NCBI GenBank assembly: GCA_035610835.1
Contig: CM069449.1
Location: forward strand, 14,361,963-14,425,962
Origin: Ophiura sarsii
Lineage: Eukaryota > Echinodermata > Ophiuroidea > Amphilepidida > Ophiuridae
Direction: 5' to 3'
DNA: 64,000 nt
The notes beneath the pieces are model-generated. The model was given only the letters and a program-made list of their open reading frames with translations. It did not search any database and had not been told where the DNA came from. Of the stretch, positions 1 through 10,457 are shown piece by piece. A program made the position numbers and the translations under genes. Numbering within the stretch: the stretch's first letter is position 1; each line of letters starts with the position of its first letter.

Positions 1-1
1 G

Positions 2-1432
2 TGTCCAGTTCATGCCGGTGAGAAGATGCGCCTGTACTGTACCTCCTGCAATGTGTTAGCATGCCAATTGTGCATGATTCAGAAACACAAGGGCACCAGA
101 CATAACATTGATGGTGTGAAAGAAAAGTACAACCAACAAATAACTGAAATGCGGTCCTCTATTGAGAAAGTGAGTCGCGATATCCAACTTGCAAAAGACA
201 CAAAGCAGGAACTCCAAACGCAAGATGAACTTGAGCAACAGTCTCTGGCTGCCACGGAAAAGCAAATTGATGACTGTGTTGAAGTACATATGAACAAAGT
301 ACTTGAACATAGCCACAGTTTAAAAAAGCAATTAAGAAAAGCAAGCCAGAAAACAATGGCAGACCTCCAACAGAAATGTACTGCTATTAAAAAAGAAATT
401 CAGCCGGTTGAGAGTCAGCTTAGAGATGCTGCCCATGCTCTTGAGAACAAACCAAACTATGAATATATTACACAACACGCATCTCTCGTTGATCAATTGA
501 AGAGACTTAGGTTGGAGGGACGTGTGTCTCAGATCCGTACAACACCATATGCTGCTGCTCGATTTGAGAAAGAAATATCCCAGGATATAATATTAGGTCG
601 AATAATGCATCAAGGTCAAGCAAGGGTAATTGAATCAATCCAGATCCTGGATGGGTTTGAGTATGCAAACAACACCGCATGCTCTTCAGATGGATTACTG
701 CTTGCTGTGTGTGACTTTTATGGGTTAAAAGTTCTGATTTATCGCAAAGCATCAAATGGCCAATATGAGAAGAGCCGCATACTGAATCTGAGATCATCAC
801 ACCAATTTGGGCCAACAGATGTGGCTATCTGCTCCGATGGTAGATTCCTGGTGGCAAGATGGACATGTATTGAAGTGTACACTCCTGAGGGTAACTACTT
901 GAAGAACATTACCACCACTGCAGGCAAATCTGGTACAGCATTGAATGTACGCTCTGTGACCACAATGTCTAATGGCAATATCCTAGCAGGAGACACTGCG
1001 AGATCCGTCATAACAGAACATGATCCTACTGGTAACATTGTGAGGACAATCAAGATAAATATCCGTCCAGTCTTCATCTCTCTCATCAGAGATAGACATA
1101 TCGCAATGAGTGACTGGAAGAGTGGTAAGGTGAGCGTGATGGATATTCAGTCTGAACAAGAAACACTCAGCATTGATATCCCAATGGGAAATGGAATCTG
1201 CTATGATGAGCAAACTGATTGTCTGTTGACTGTAAGGAGTGAACCAGACAGTAGTAAGTCTGGGAATGCACTTCTCAACAGCGGTGTAATCGAGCAGTAC
1301 TGTTGCACCACAGGCAGGTTAGTAGCTTGCCTGGCAAAGGGATTGTATCATCCTCGTGGTATGGGATTCTTATCAGTTGGAATTCTAGCTGTTGCTGATG
1401 TGAAGACTGTCAAATTGTACAAAATTCGATGA
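2..1432 (+). CDS. TRIM-type protein T1, 5'-truncated by window edge (B-box, coiled coil, NHL-like propeller)
   Basis: The reading frame is open from base 2 (476 codons visible) to TGA at 1430-1432. It begins inside a B-box type 2: C1, H4, C13, C16, C21, C24, H29 and H34 of the visible protein fit the zinc-ligand spacing. The RING seen in the paralogues must lie left of the window. A charged, Q/K/E-rich coiled coil follows (about residues 45-165), then a short linker with an EISQDIILG motif (about 570-597), then a propeller of about 260 residues starting near base 628. No intron is visible. By family knowledge such proteins are E3 ubiquitin ligases, the B-box and coiled coil mediating assembly and the propeller binding substrate. 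The linker is nearly identical to that of T5, while the 3' flank also matches T4. Substrate unknown. Confidence 0.9.
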   Translation, partial: CPVHAGEKMRLYCTSCNVLACQLCMIQKHKGTRHNIDGVKEKYNQQITEMRSSIEKVSRDIQLAKDTKQELQTQDELEQQSLAATEKQIDDCVEVHMNKVLEHSHSLKKQLRKASQKTMADLQQKCTAIKKEIQPVESQLRDAAHALENKPNYEYITQHASLVDQLKRLRLEGRVSQIRTTPYAAARFEKEISQDIILGRIMHQGQARVIESIQILDGFEYANNTACSSDGLLLAVCDFYGLKVLIYRKASNGQYEKSRILNLRSSHQFGPTDVAICSDGRFLVARWTCIEVYTPEGNYLKNITTTAGKSGTALNVRSVTTMSNGNILAGDTARSVITEHDPTGNIVRTIKINIRPVFISLIRDRHIAMSDWKSGKVSVMDIQSEQETLSIDIPMGNGICYDEQTDCLLTVRSEPDSSKSGNALLNSGVIEQYCCTTGRLVACLAKGLYHPRGMGFLSVGILAVADVKTVKLYKIR

Positions 1433-1640
1433 ACATTTGCAAAACTCTCTCCATGCAATACCTAGACCTTTTTGAACTAAATCCATTTCAAACCATGGAA
1501 GGAAATAAGTTGCGTCATCATATTTTGACAGGTTTCACAGAAAATTAGGCCATTCAACAAATTTGGTTTATATTTGAATTTAAACATTAGCCAATCAATG
1601 ATATTGTATATAATTCATTATGATACTACCGTGTGGTTTT
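1433..1640 (+). other. 3' flank of T1, type A
   Basis: About 200 bp after the T1 stop are alignable by eye with the sequence after T4 (30732-30930): both contain an ACCATGGAAGGA-like core, a TTCACAGAAAATTA stretch and a CAATGATATTGTAT stretch. The first 100 bp also match the start of the T5 3' flank. This is probably 3' UTR and flanking DNA copied with the gene. No clear polyadenylation hexamer could be assigned. Confidence 0.6.
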
Positions 1641-2259
1641 TTTTGTGGTGGATGATGCCGGCGCACCCCGCGCACCAACTATTTATTTGCATTGTCATAC
1701 AGGAAACAATAATATATGAACATTTAGTTTTAATATTCAGTATTTAATCATTGTCTTTCCACCTTTTATATAAACCCCATTTTGTATTGTGTTTATATAA
1801 TCTTCCCTTTCCAATGGCAATATGATTTTCAACTTGGAACATAAAATGAACTAAGCCCTTAAACACTTGAAAAATTGGCCGTAAACCTGCTACCGTGTTT
1901 TGTTTGATTCCAACCGTATATTACTTTTTAAAACTTAAACCTTAGCGTTACCATGGTAGCTTACAGTAAGCCAATTTTCAAGTTGTTTTATTTTTTGTTG
2001 TTGCTTTTTCACACACTAAAGATGCACCACAAAAATCAAAGCAAGCAAAAAATATTGCTTTCAACGTTGTCCCTGTACAGTGGTGCTGGATGGGAGACAT
2101 TGTCATGCATGAAAACAACAACACACAAAAAATCTCTTCGATGTCAAAATATCTTTACGCAAAAATATTGCCTTTTACAGTATCTGCTAGCTAATCTTCG
2201 TAAATATCTAAAGTACAATTTTTATAGTGCATCCCAAAAGTGATTGGTCAATTTATGCT
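1641..2259. other. AT-rich gene-free DNA
   Basis: Nothing recognisable. A short open frame near 1953-2243 has no domain-like character and its composition matches the surrounding AT-rich DNA. Confidence 0.4.
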
Positions 2260-2425
2260 GTCTCTCTTCCAAAGACTTTTCGATACTAAAATGGCATAAT
2301 TTTGAGGCCATTATAGTGCACCCAAAATGTTATTTGTCTTTTTGCAAAACAGAATAAAGTGATACTCTTTATTATAGAAGTAGTAGATAGGCTTAAGCTT
2401 ATTCAGTTCAGTAGACATGTTTTTA
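2260..2425. repeat. Dispersed repeat with an inverted relative at about 37545-37645
   Basis: The reverse complement of this stretch shares ordered blocks with 37545-37645: TCTACTGAACTGAATAAGC, then TTTTGGGTGCACTAT, then a GCCTTTGAAAAGT-like block. The copy at 37.5 kb is shorter by internal deletions. Probably a non-autonomous mobile element of unknown class. Confidence 0.5.
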
Positions 2426-2617
2426 AATCTTTTATTTATTATTATCCTCACATGTAATGCAGTTGTGGCAATACCCACATGACTTTCCACCGGGGTTGAC
2501 GATTATGTGTGTCGCAGCTCTATTAATAATACGGTATTGTATGTACTGATCATAATAGTAGTATAGCTTTATTCCGTAATAATAAGAATGATTAAAATCA
2601 TGTTTTGGCCAGTTCAC

Positions 2618-2692
2618 CCCTCGCTAGTCTAGTGGTTTACTTACATGCTTTACAATGCAGAGGTCCATGGTTCGATTCCCACTGGGACCACT
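2618..2692 (+). other. tRNA-like sequence with A and B boxes (pseudo-tRNA or SINE head)
   Basis: An A-box-like TAGTCTAGTGG and a B-box-like GGTTCGATTCC lie at tRNA spacing and are followed by a sequence ending in CCA. The T stem and anticodon stem do not pair properly (only two of five T-stem pairs form), so this is not a convincing functional tRNA. A decayed tRNA gene or the head of a tRNA-derived SINE is more likely. Confidence 0.3.
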
Positions 2693-2841
2693 TTTTCAAC
2701 TGATTTATTTCTTTTTATAGAGGTTGGGTTAGAACATTGACGGTAACCCTCTATGTTTGGAAGTATTCTTAAGTCCACAAAGTGTGTTAGTTCCTAGTCA
2801 ACCCCGGGTGGAAAGTCACGTGGGTATTTTCATCGCTGCAC

Positions 2842-3990
2842 ATACATTTTCACATCAGCAATCATCATGTAAGCTTTAATGAGTAACATTACATTGGTGT
2901 ATTATCGTTCTCAAAATCCATTTAATAACCCTAACCGAGGCCACAAAGGCCATGGTAAATAGCTGCTGTACCGCATGCTTCACGTGTCTATATCGTGATA
3001 TGATCCAGCGAGCTGTCAAATGGTCTCGAAAAGTCAACTTTTTCGAGCTCCCTTGTTGGCGCAATCAATTAGGCATCCACCTTTCACGCCGGCGACTGCC
3101 GCCCGGGTGAACAGTGATCTCTCCCATTTTAAACACACATAGGGAATTAGAAAAAATCACTTACATTGAGAATTAATGGAACATGTCCATGTCCATTTAT
3201 AATCATGTACCAATACCAATTATCATAAATTGTGAATCGTACATACTGTTATATTTAGAGAATAAAGGTATTGTTTTAAGACCGTACCCGTGTCATATTG
3301 TCTGACATAAATGCGGACGATAGTATTATTTTAAGTAGAACAACGACGCCGCCATTCTTAAACAATCATACTTTAGACATTTATCAAAGAAATAAGTACA
3401 TTTTATTGTCCACATTTAACAACTTTTACCCCTGCTAGGATCGAATAACTCACAAACATTCCATCCAATCACATGCGATGAGTAAACCATGCGTAAGCAT
3501 CGCGGCGCCGGCATAAACGCAGGAAAAGCGCTAAAGACGCACTGCAGAAGTGCGCGTTGTGGAGCAAACCACGCATTGTGGCGGGTCGGGCGCACTGTTA
3601 AAACGTAAGCCCCACATCCCCGTGTTAATTTGTCTCATCTAGATGTCGCCGATTTCTCTGAGAACCAATGAGATTGCTTAAACTTTCTTAGCTGTTTAAG
3701 AATTCTTTATTAAAGTAGATCGACTTTGCCCATCAACTACTCTGAGTCTAACAAAGAATCAGGTATAAATTTATCTTGAATATTTTGAAAATGTGAAAAG
3801 AGGTAAAATGAAATTTGTGTCATCAGCTTTTTCTTATTTTTGAACCCATATTTTTCCCCACAAGGAGAGGGTAGGGATCACACTGTACATGGCATTGAAA
3901 GACATGTCTTGCATCACATCATTAGGTGCATATTGTCAACCAGCGTGATTCTGAGATAAAGAGAAAAATAATTATAGTCACGTTTTTTTT
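2842..3990. repeat. Segment homologous to 33955-34500
   Basis: Several blocks occur in the same order in both regions: CATCAGCAATCATCATG, TTGAGAATTAAT, ATAAATTGTGAATCGT, GGTATAAATTTATCTT and a GTGATTCTGAGAT-like block. The copy here is longer. One copy lies downstream of T1 and the other downstream of T4, so it may be part of the ancestral TRIM duplication unit. It contains no convincing coding sequence. Confidence 0.5.
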
Positions 3991-4374
3991 AACTCGGCAC
4001 CCAAAAAAGATGGTTTTGTTAATTACATTTTAATTTGTGTTTCTTTTGTCTTTAGGCTATTGTATTTGTATAACTCTCTATGAAATTGACTTGTGTTTAG
4101 ATTTAGACTTAGACTTAGACGGCAATTTAATACCCTTCATAATCAAAAGAGAGAAAAAATAAATCACTTTTCATTTAATTAATACAGCTCGTTAAAGCAA
4201 ATTAGTCAGGGTGGTTGAGGAGGTAGAGGAGGAGGAGATAATTATTATCTGATATATGGGTGAAAATGGAGCGTTGTCTTGTAATTGAGCTGTCTAAGTC
4301 TTAGCCTTATGTCATTTTAGCTCTAAATAAATGATGCAAAAATGCTTTACATCATTTAACTTAAGTACCGTATC

Positions 4375-4550
4375 AATTAAAGGTGTACTAAAACTAAGAG
4401 ATGTTTCAAAAAGAATTTCAATACAAAATGTATTTAATATTAAAGATAATCATAATTGGCCATTATTGTTGTGTCTACTCACAAAAAAAACAGCAAAACT
4501 TGATTAAAACAATGTTGAGATATCATCGCTATTTATTGAAACCAGACGAT
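4375..4550. mobile_element. Partial TTAA-type MITE
   Basis: It shares a left half with the fuller copy at 7930-8314: an AATTAAAGG-like start, a GCCATTATTGTTGT block and an ACAGCAAAACTTGATTAAAACAAT-like block. The right half is missing. No coding capacity. Confidence 0.45.
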
Positions 4551-4569
4551 GGCGGTCACAAAAATTAAT

Positions 4570-4920
4570 TGTGGCAAGACCCATGGTCACGTGCTGGTAT
4601 CGTAAGAACACACCGACAACACGAAAAAAACACCATCGGGATCCTCCGTAGCCGCGCCGTGCTTCTTGAAAAGCCGTACACTTCTCTAATAATTATTAAA
4701 TTGCAATTAATTCAAATGTCATATTTCAGAGGGAAAAAACATTTGTATAGTATAAATTAAATTTCCAATGTTTAAACTGATAAAACAGCGTCATTGTTAC
4801 AAAAATAAAGAAAAAGAAAAAGTGACCCTAGATTCGAACTCACGCGTAAAAGTTTTCATAGCCATTAGACCAACGCCTAGGACCACTCGGCCACCGTGAC
4901 AGTTACCGATTTCGGTGGCG
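4570..4920 (-). mobile_element. SINE-like element with tRNA-derived head
   Basis: On the minus strand a tRNA-like head (4915 down to about 4835) contains a good A box (TGGCCGAGTGG) and B box (AGTTCGAATCT), followed by a T-rich TTTTTCTTTTTCTTTATTTT stretch and a body ending near 4570. The body recurs at 46293-46410, at 47562-47700 and in pieces to 48660. The A box resembles class II tRNAs (Leu/Ser), but the stems are degenerate. This copy holds the uninterrupted target site, CTCTAATAATTATT near 4684, that is filled by a DNA transposon in the 46.4-kb copy. Confidence 0.5.
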
Positions 4921-4980
4921 AGGAATTAACAAATACCAAATACTTGTTTAAATGTCGTTATTTCCCCAATAATCATAAAA

Positions 4981-5155
4981 CTATAATATATGGCCTGAAT
5001 ATTGTCAAGTATTAGATATTATTGCCTATAACTATCCCTTTTCTACCATTTCGCATTAAAATTGAAGTGTAGGCCTATAGATATGAAATTTCGAGTTAAA
5101 CATGGGACTAATTTAAAATTACCCGCCATGTTCAAGAACTGTTATTTAACTTGCT
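4981..5155. repeat. Inverted-repeat partner of 9735-9893
   Basis: The block containing GACTAATTTAAAATTACCC, CGCCATGTTCAAGAACTG and TACCATTTCGCATTAAAAT appears reverse-complemented at 9735-9893 with scattered changes. The pair could bound a 4.9-kb element or be two independent insertions; no target duplication was identified. Confidence 0.5.
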
Positions 5156-6745
5156 AAAATGAAAAGAAAGGACACATAGAGTGGAATTGGTTATTCGATG
5201 GGTATTCGCGCTTACATATTAACCACCAATACAAATTCAAATTCAACTTTCTATATATCCAGGCAACATTTCTAATTGTAACATGATCATTTCATGTGTG
5301 TTTTATTTCCTTTCATTATCATTGCTTTCATCAAAATAGAAGTAAAAAGTGAAGAAATGCTTGGATTGAGGATTCGATCATACATGCGTATTTCGCTTGT
5401 TACACCCTGTATAACATGGTGATTATTGGTCATATGTTTGTGTTTGGTACAATAGTATTACAAAACGTCAATTTAAAATTTATTATGACACTAAATTATG
5501 GTAACGGTTAACTTTATTTCAGAAATATGTTTTCACCTACTATTATTGTTACAGATTTTGACCACCCTGTATAAGGTATCCTTTATAACTAAAGACAAAG
5601 GTGGCAACATTTTTCTTTGTAATACCAGTGTATACTTTTGAATTATGCAGCTTTAATAAATTATAATTTTATCTTCAAGGTATGTAAATGACCAGTGAAA
5701 AATGTGTATTTTTAATGCATTTCTTGATGTTTGCACTCTATATAATATCTATCCACCTTGTATAATGACCTTGATATGGACATTGTGAGATTTGGAAATT
5801 TGTCTGTTTTTAAGAATTGTATACTTTACTCATACTCCTATGTATAGTTTTAATGCTGAATTTGTTTTAAGCAAAATCCATGTGATTTTTCCATTTTTAG
5901 CATAATGTCACACAAATGGGTATTAACTCAAGGCACACACGACCAGAAACAATAATGAACACAGCCACACAATAATTTGATTAATTCCATGGACTTGTCA
6001 ATACAAATTCACTAATGCAAAATGAGTAACATGTCGGGTTGGTCTGTAGGCCCTTTTGCAAAAAAAGCTCTTCATATTTAAACATTTTGTTATATTCTAC
6101 TGAAACTGCAAAAGGAGGTATATTTCAGGAAGTAGACCCATGTAACACAAATGTAGCCCATGTTAAAAAAAACATGACCTTATACAATTTGTCCGCATAT
6201 TTTCAAAAGCATTACTTCAATTTTCAAAACCAAGATATCAGTCAAAAAGTGTATACGATTTTATATCAGTTTTTTGGTCAACATTTTGATTTTGTTTTCT
6301 TCAAAAATAGATAAGATATGTCACAGATTTTATATGTACACTTAAGTATATTTTAAATATCTGCATGATACGCCTAATCCATAAATCTATCTGCTTTGTT
6401 GACCAACACAGATAAGGCAACTGCCTCACAACTGCATTTATGTGATGCCTAAGATAATGAAAAGAGATGGGATTGCTACAACATGTACAATGTGCAAAGT
6501 TCAATGACTAAACTTATCATTATCAGTTCAGCACTTCAGCAGTTCAGCACAGCGAACACAATTTTATCGAAAATATGCGTTCTTATTAATCAAATTTGAA
6601 AAACAAACCAGTTCTTAAGACCTACTTTTTCAAGAAAATTCGTTCTTAGGACCCTATTTTTCGTCATAAAATTCACTCAGTTCAGTTCCGAAGCCCCCCT
6701 TTTTGAGACCTTGGGCAGCACACCTCTACCAAAAACAACATTTGA

Positions 6746-6780
<35 letters not shown>

Positions 6781-7085
6781 GCTTTTATGTTCGTGAAATA
6801 AAAATTAATGATCGGATCCTAACCAAATCTAACAATATCCAACGGAAGCACCGCACTGATGGACCCCCATTCCCTAGTCTGTAATCATGCAAAGGTACAT
6901 AGGATCCGAAAATTCATTTTTGGAAGTGCGATCCCTGTAGCGTGCACGATATGCACAATTACCTGGACTCTGACCGTAGTGGCCCAGGCTCAATATACAG
7001 GGGTGGCACATCCAATTTTGTGTGTCATTATTTGTTCCGTGTTTCTCCCTGTCAGCTTTATTGGTAAAAAACACCCGAATGTTTA
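5156..7085. other. Gene-free AT-rich DNA with a 30-C tract
   Basis: No gene is recognisable. CACCCTGTATAA-like motifs recur near 5404, 5564 and 5755. A pure run of 30 C lies at 6749-6778. Short open frames at 6039-6314 and 6859-7086 show no domain character. Confidence 0.5.
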
Positions 7086-7268
7086 GAGAATAATGACTGC
7101 GTAACAACTGTTTTCGTGAATTTGTTTTAAAATCAGAGGTTTTTGTTCTGGTCTGAGGAATTGTCCCGAGGGGCGCAGCCCCCGAGGGACAATTCCGAAT
7201 GACCAGAACAAAACCCGAGGATTTCAAAACAAATTCACGAAAACAGTTGTTAAGCAGTCATTATTCTC
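7086..7268. repeat. Near-perfect 183-bp palindrome (foldback element)
   Basis: Two arms of about 85-90 bp meet at a GC-rich centre (CGAGGGGCGCAGCCCCCGAG) near 7177. The outer ends read GAGAATAATGACTGC and its complement, and the pairing is nearly continuous. Transcribed, it would form one long hairpin. Probably a palindromic MITE. Confidence 0.75.
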
Positions 7269-7929
7269 ATTCATTACTGAAAAAGATGGATATTTTATCC
7301 AAATCGTTGATTTGTACCGATATAATCTTGCTAATAATTAATTAGTTTTCTGTTTATTTTGTTCACCCCTTCTTAGTTATTGAAACAGTCCAATTCGGGT
7401 CATCCCCTCATTAACATTTTTATCATTCAACCAATCAGAAATAAGCTTTAATCGTGTTTCCTCATAACTCATTGAATATTCAGTTTAGAGGCGTGAAGCG
7501 TTAATTTGATTGGTCGGTCAGTGAGCAAAACAATGGAACACTTTGGCGCAGTACTTTCGGGCAATTATTAGTAACCCGCGCTCGGCGTGCGCGTTCTCAT
7601 CTAACGATTAATTTGATTGGAACGCACTTGGTACGCAGGTATCGCGATTATTCATGAAGTAATGAATACGGTTTATGCACACTTAATGACAATTTTAAGT
7701 TGTACCAAATTTGGAATATCATTGCTAAATGTGTGCTACGCAATGATGTGTGCAATTAATCACAGCTCACTCACCATTCATCATGCAAGTTTTGGGTACT
7801 CAAGGGGGGGGGGGGGGGGGCAAAAAAGTGTGGCCAAATGGATAGTATAACGAAATTTCTGCGCGCTTCATGTTTCATTATTCAAGTTTAACAAGATGAC
7901 TTCAGGAACGTTTTCCTGGACCATTTTAG
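7269..7929. other. Gene-free DNA with a 17-G tract
   Basis: The motif TTAATTTGATTGG occurs twice (near 7502 and 7609). A run of 17 G lies at 7804-7820. No coding sequence recognised. Confidence 0.4.
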
Positions 7930-8314
7930 TTAAAGGGACATTAAGTGGTGTTGACAATTTTAAATGTTTAAAAATTTATTTCAGAATTCAAGATGAACAT
8001 TAAAAATTGCCATTCTTGTTGTTGACTAACAAAAACACAGCAAAACTTGATTAAAACAATACCATCTCTATTTATTGAAAAACGCCCTCTATGCAAATAT
8101 GGTTCGCGTTATGTATCACGGGGATACTGTCGGACGTAAAATGCTGATCTACCGGAGATCGACATTTTTGAATCGACATTTTGCTGTACAAAGAAGGCTG
8201 ATTTTTCTTAATCCTTATGTAATACAATTGTAAAAATATACAAATCCCAGTTTCTATCATATATTTTTGTAATTAAGGGCGCTGTCTCCACCACATCTCT
8301 TAATGCCCCTTTAA
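7930..8314. mobile_element. MITE with TTAA ends
   Basis: The ends are TTAAAGGGACATTAAG at 7930 and CTTAATGCCCCTTTAA at 8299-8314, inverted copies with one mismatch. TTAA at both outer edges is compatible with a TTAA target duplication. A related copy lies at about 27300-27630 and a partial one at 4375-4550. No coding capacity. Confidence 0.65.
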
Positions 8315-8979
8315 ATTAAAAAATCTGCACAATCTGTTCTACAGGTATCAACATTATAATGCATCACCGTATATATTGCTTCCGCCGTCACTCCAAGGGA
8401 GTACGGAGAAAAGAAAACAAAGAAAGAAAAAATGTTAAAAAGTAAAAAGTAAAAGAATTTGGATTTGAGCATACAATCATGTTCTTGGTTTGGATGTTGT
8501 TGGAATTTGAATGTGGGGGGAAATTTTCAAAAACTTGATCCCGTAACCTCCCCCATTTCCACCGCATAATGCTCCTTACCATTCCTCCTCCTCCTCTTCC
8601 TCCTTCTTCTTGTTCCATTCAATATTATTATTACTATTATTATTTATATAACAGACTGTTTTGATAACAAAAATAAATTAGCCCGAACTGACCTTAATCT
8701 CAGCGAGATTGACACGCCAATTCAAAATGGGAGTGACTATAATAAACACTCCCGTCTAGTAGCAATTTTCTATAGACTATACAGGTTGAGTCAAAAAACA
8801 TTGTGCACGATTTGAAACGGCCATTTGACCTTGATGCATGCATTGAACCATACTTTTGTTGTTGTCAGCTTAAAGCGGTGTTAATCTAGTTTATCCTCCC
8901 CAAAAATGAAAGTAATCGACTAACGAATACGCAAACTGTGGCAAGTTTTGTAAACTGACCGCGTTTTTCGCCATTCCTA
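8315..8979. other. Gene-free DNA with purine/pyrimidine-biased stretch
   Basis: Nothing gene-like is seen. An A/G-rich stretch (8390-8455) and a C/T-rich stretch (8540-8620) generate spurious frames. Confidence 0.35.
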
Positions 8980-9330
8980 TTTTTAAGCTAAAAGTCACTG
9001 AGAGGGCAATGGAAAGGATATTGATTGGCGTTACAAGAAGAGGCAGGGTGAAATACTGGAAATGAAATTTAAAAATTGGAGATGGGCTGGCCACCTAGCA
9101 AGGAGGGAAGACAATAGATGGACTCATAAATTAACAGACTGGATCCCCAGAGCATTCACCAGAGGAAGAGGCAGGCCAAACAGACGGTGGATAGACGACA
9201 TCAAAGAGTATGGCAACGTTACTTGGAAAATGACAGCTGAGGACAGAGTAAAATGGAAAATTGATGAAGAGGCCTTCCTTCTGCAGTGGAGTGAAATAGG
9301 CTAGATAGAAGAAGAAGATAGAAGAACATA
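8980..9330 (+). mobile_element. 3'-terminal fragment of a LINE (non-LTR retrotransposon)
   Basis: The frame from 9062 to the stop at 9302-9304 encodes WRWAGHLARR, then GRGRPNRRWIDDI and a C-terminal FLLQWSE motif, the signature of the C-terminus of many invertebrate endonuclease/reverse-transcriptase LINE proteins. Just upstream (8989-9055) another frame reads KLKVTERAMERILIGVT, also typical of this protein, so the copy is broken by a frameshift or internal deletion. A GAAGAAGAAGAT-type simple repeat follows the stop, as is common at LINE 3' ends. A dead 5'-truncated copy. Confidence 0.75.
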
Positions 9331-9384
9331 TAAACAATTTACATCAGTTAAAATAGACAAATACAACCTAAAAGGCAACGTTTC

Positions 9385-9480
9385 TACTTAAGGGGCTGTG
9401 CACCTTTAGGTACAGCCTCCGTAAAACTGCCGTAACTTCTTCATTATTCATTTAATCTACATGGAAATATAAAAAGCATA
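9385..9480. repeat. Dispersed repeat block (also at 31295-31370 and, inverted, 37930-38010)
   Basis: The sequence ACTGCCGTAACTTCTTCATT followed by ATTCATTTAATCT recurs almost unchanged at about 31329, and in decayed inverted form near 37945-38005. Its edges are not resolved. Confidence 0.5.
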
Positions 9481-9482
9481 CT

Positions 9483-9746
9483 ATGGAAGGCTGCAGAATT
9501 TGGCACCGTATACTAATATGCATTGGGCTTGCAATTTGTTCTGTTCCACTACCATTAATAGAAGCTAGACTACGATTCTCTATGCCTGATGTTAGTCAAC
9601 AGGAATGGCAACCATACAATAATGAAGTCCGGGATATTTTAAAACCCCTTCATTTTGCGTTGGGAAGTGACATTTTGACGCCAGCTGAAGCGGCTATCCA
9701 ACTCCACTCTAAGTCTCCTCTTTTCAATTTTGCAAGAGTTAAATAA
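9483..9746 (+). CDS. Unrecognised 87-residue open frame
   Basis: It has an ATG start, a hydrophobic N-terminal stretch (ILICIGLAICSVPLPL, about residues 10-25) and a soluble, protein-like C-terminal part. I do not recognise it. Its 3' end runs into the dispersed repeat beginning near 9735, and no splice or promoter evidence supports expression. It could be a chance frame or a transposon remnant. Confidence 0.15.
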   Translation: MEGCRIWHRILICIGLAICSVPLPLIEARLRFSMPDVSQQEWQPYNNEVRDILKPLHFALGSDILTPAEAAIQLHSKSPLFNFARVK

Positions 9747-9893
9747 CAGTTCTTGAACATGGCGGGTAATTTTAAATTAGTCACGTGCTTAGCTCAAAAT
9801 TTCATTTTATACACCTTATTTTAATGCGAAGTGGTAGAAAACGGACACTCAAAGGCAATAATATATATTATTATTTATATCAGGCATTTTAAC
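9735..9893. repeat. Inverted-repeat partner of 4981-5155
   Basis: See 4981-5155. The shared core here reads CAGTTCTTGAACATGGCGGG followed by TAATTTTAAATTAGTC. Confidence 0.5.
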
Positions 9894-10325
9894 GGTACAA
9901 TAAAACTGTGTATTCAATATTGTTTATCCAAAGTACCCGGATGCATCCAATATTCTAAAAATATTGCCGTCAAATGTTTTTAGTCTCATACCCATTATTT
10001 GTTCGTTACGAATATTTGTCTATACTATTGTATACAAAGGAGCTCACGCAACTTTAGCGTTTATTAAGCATGCAGTCGAGACTAATTTTCGCTGATTGCA
10101 TGGGTTTCGCAAATACGTGTTATCGGCTTAATGAAGCTGGCTTACGTGGGGAACCACTACGAAATCAATAAGTTTTCAAAATGTCGGAACCGGAGCAGAC
10201 TCCCGCGAGATTCGCTTCTCTAAGTGATGATGATTTTAACAAACTTTTGCGGAACAAAGATTCTGCAAATACAATACAATTAAATCAACACGCAACGCAA
10301 CTATGGGTAAAAGCCTGATATAAAT

Positions 10326-10457
10326 AATAATATTGGATGTCTTATTTTCGGGTGATACAAGAAAATATTGCACTCGCTATAAAAAATATTGCACTCGTCT
10401 CCGACTCGTGCAATATTTTTTTTGTATCACCCTCAAAGCCATCCAATATTATATAAT
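10326..10457. repeat. Palindromic element, about 55-bp arms
   Basis: The left arm carries AATATTGGATGTC, GGGTGATACAA and AATATTGCACTCG; the right arm carries their complements in reverse order. The centre lies near 10391. Foldback or MITE-like; no coding sequence. Confidence 0.65.
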
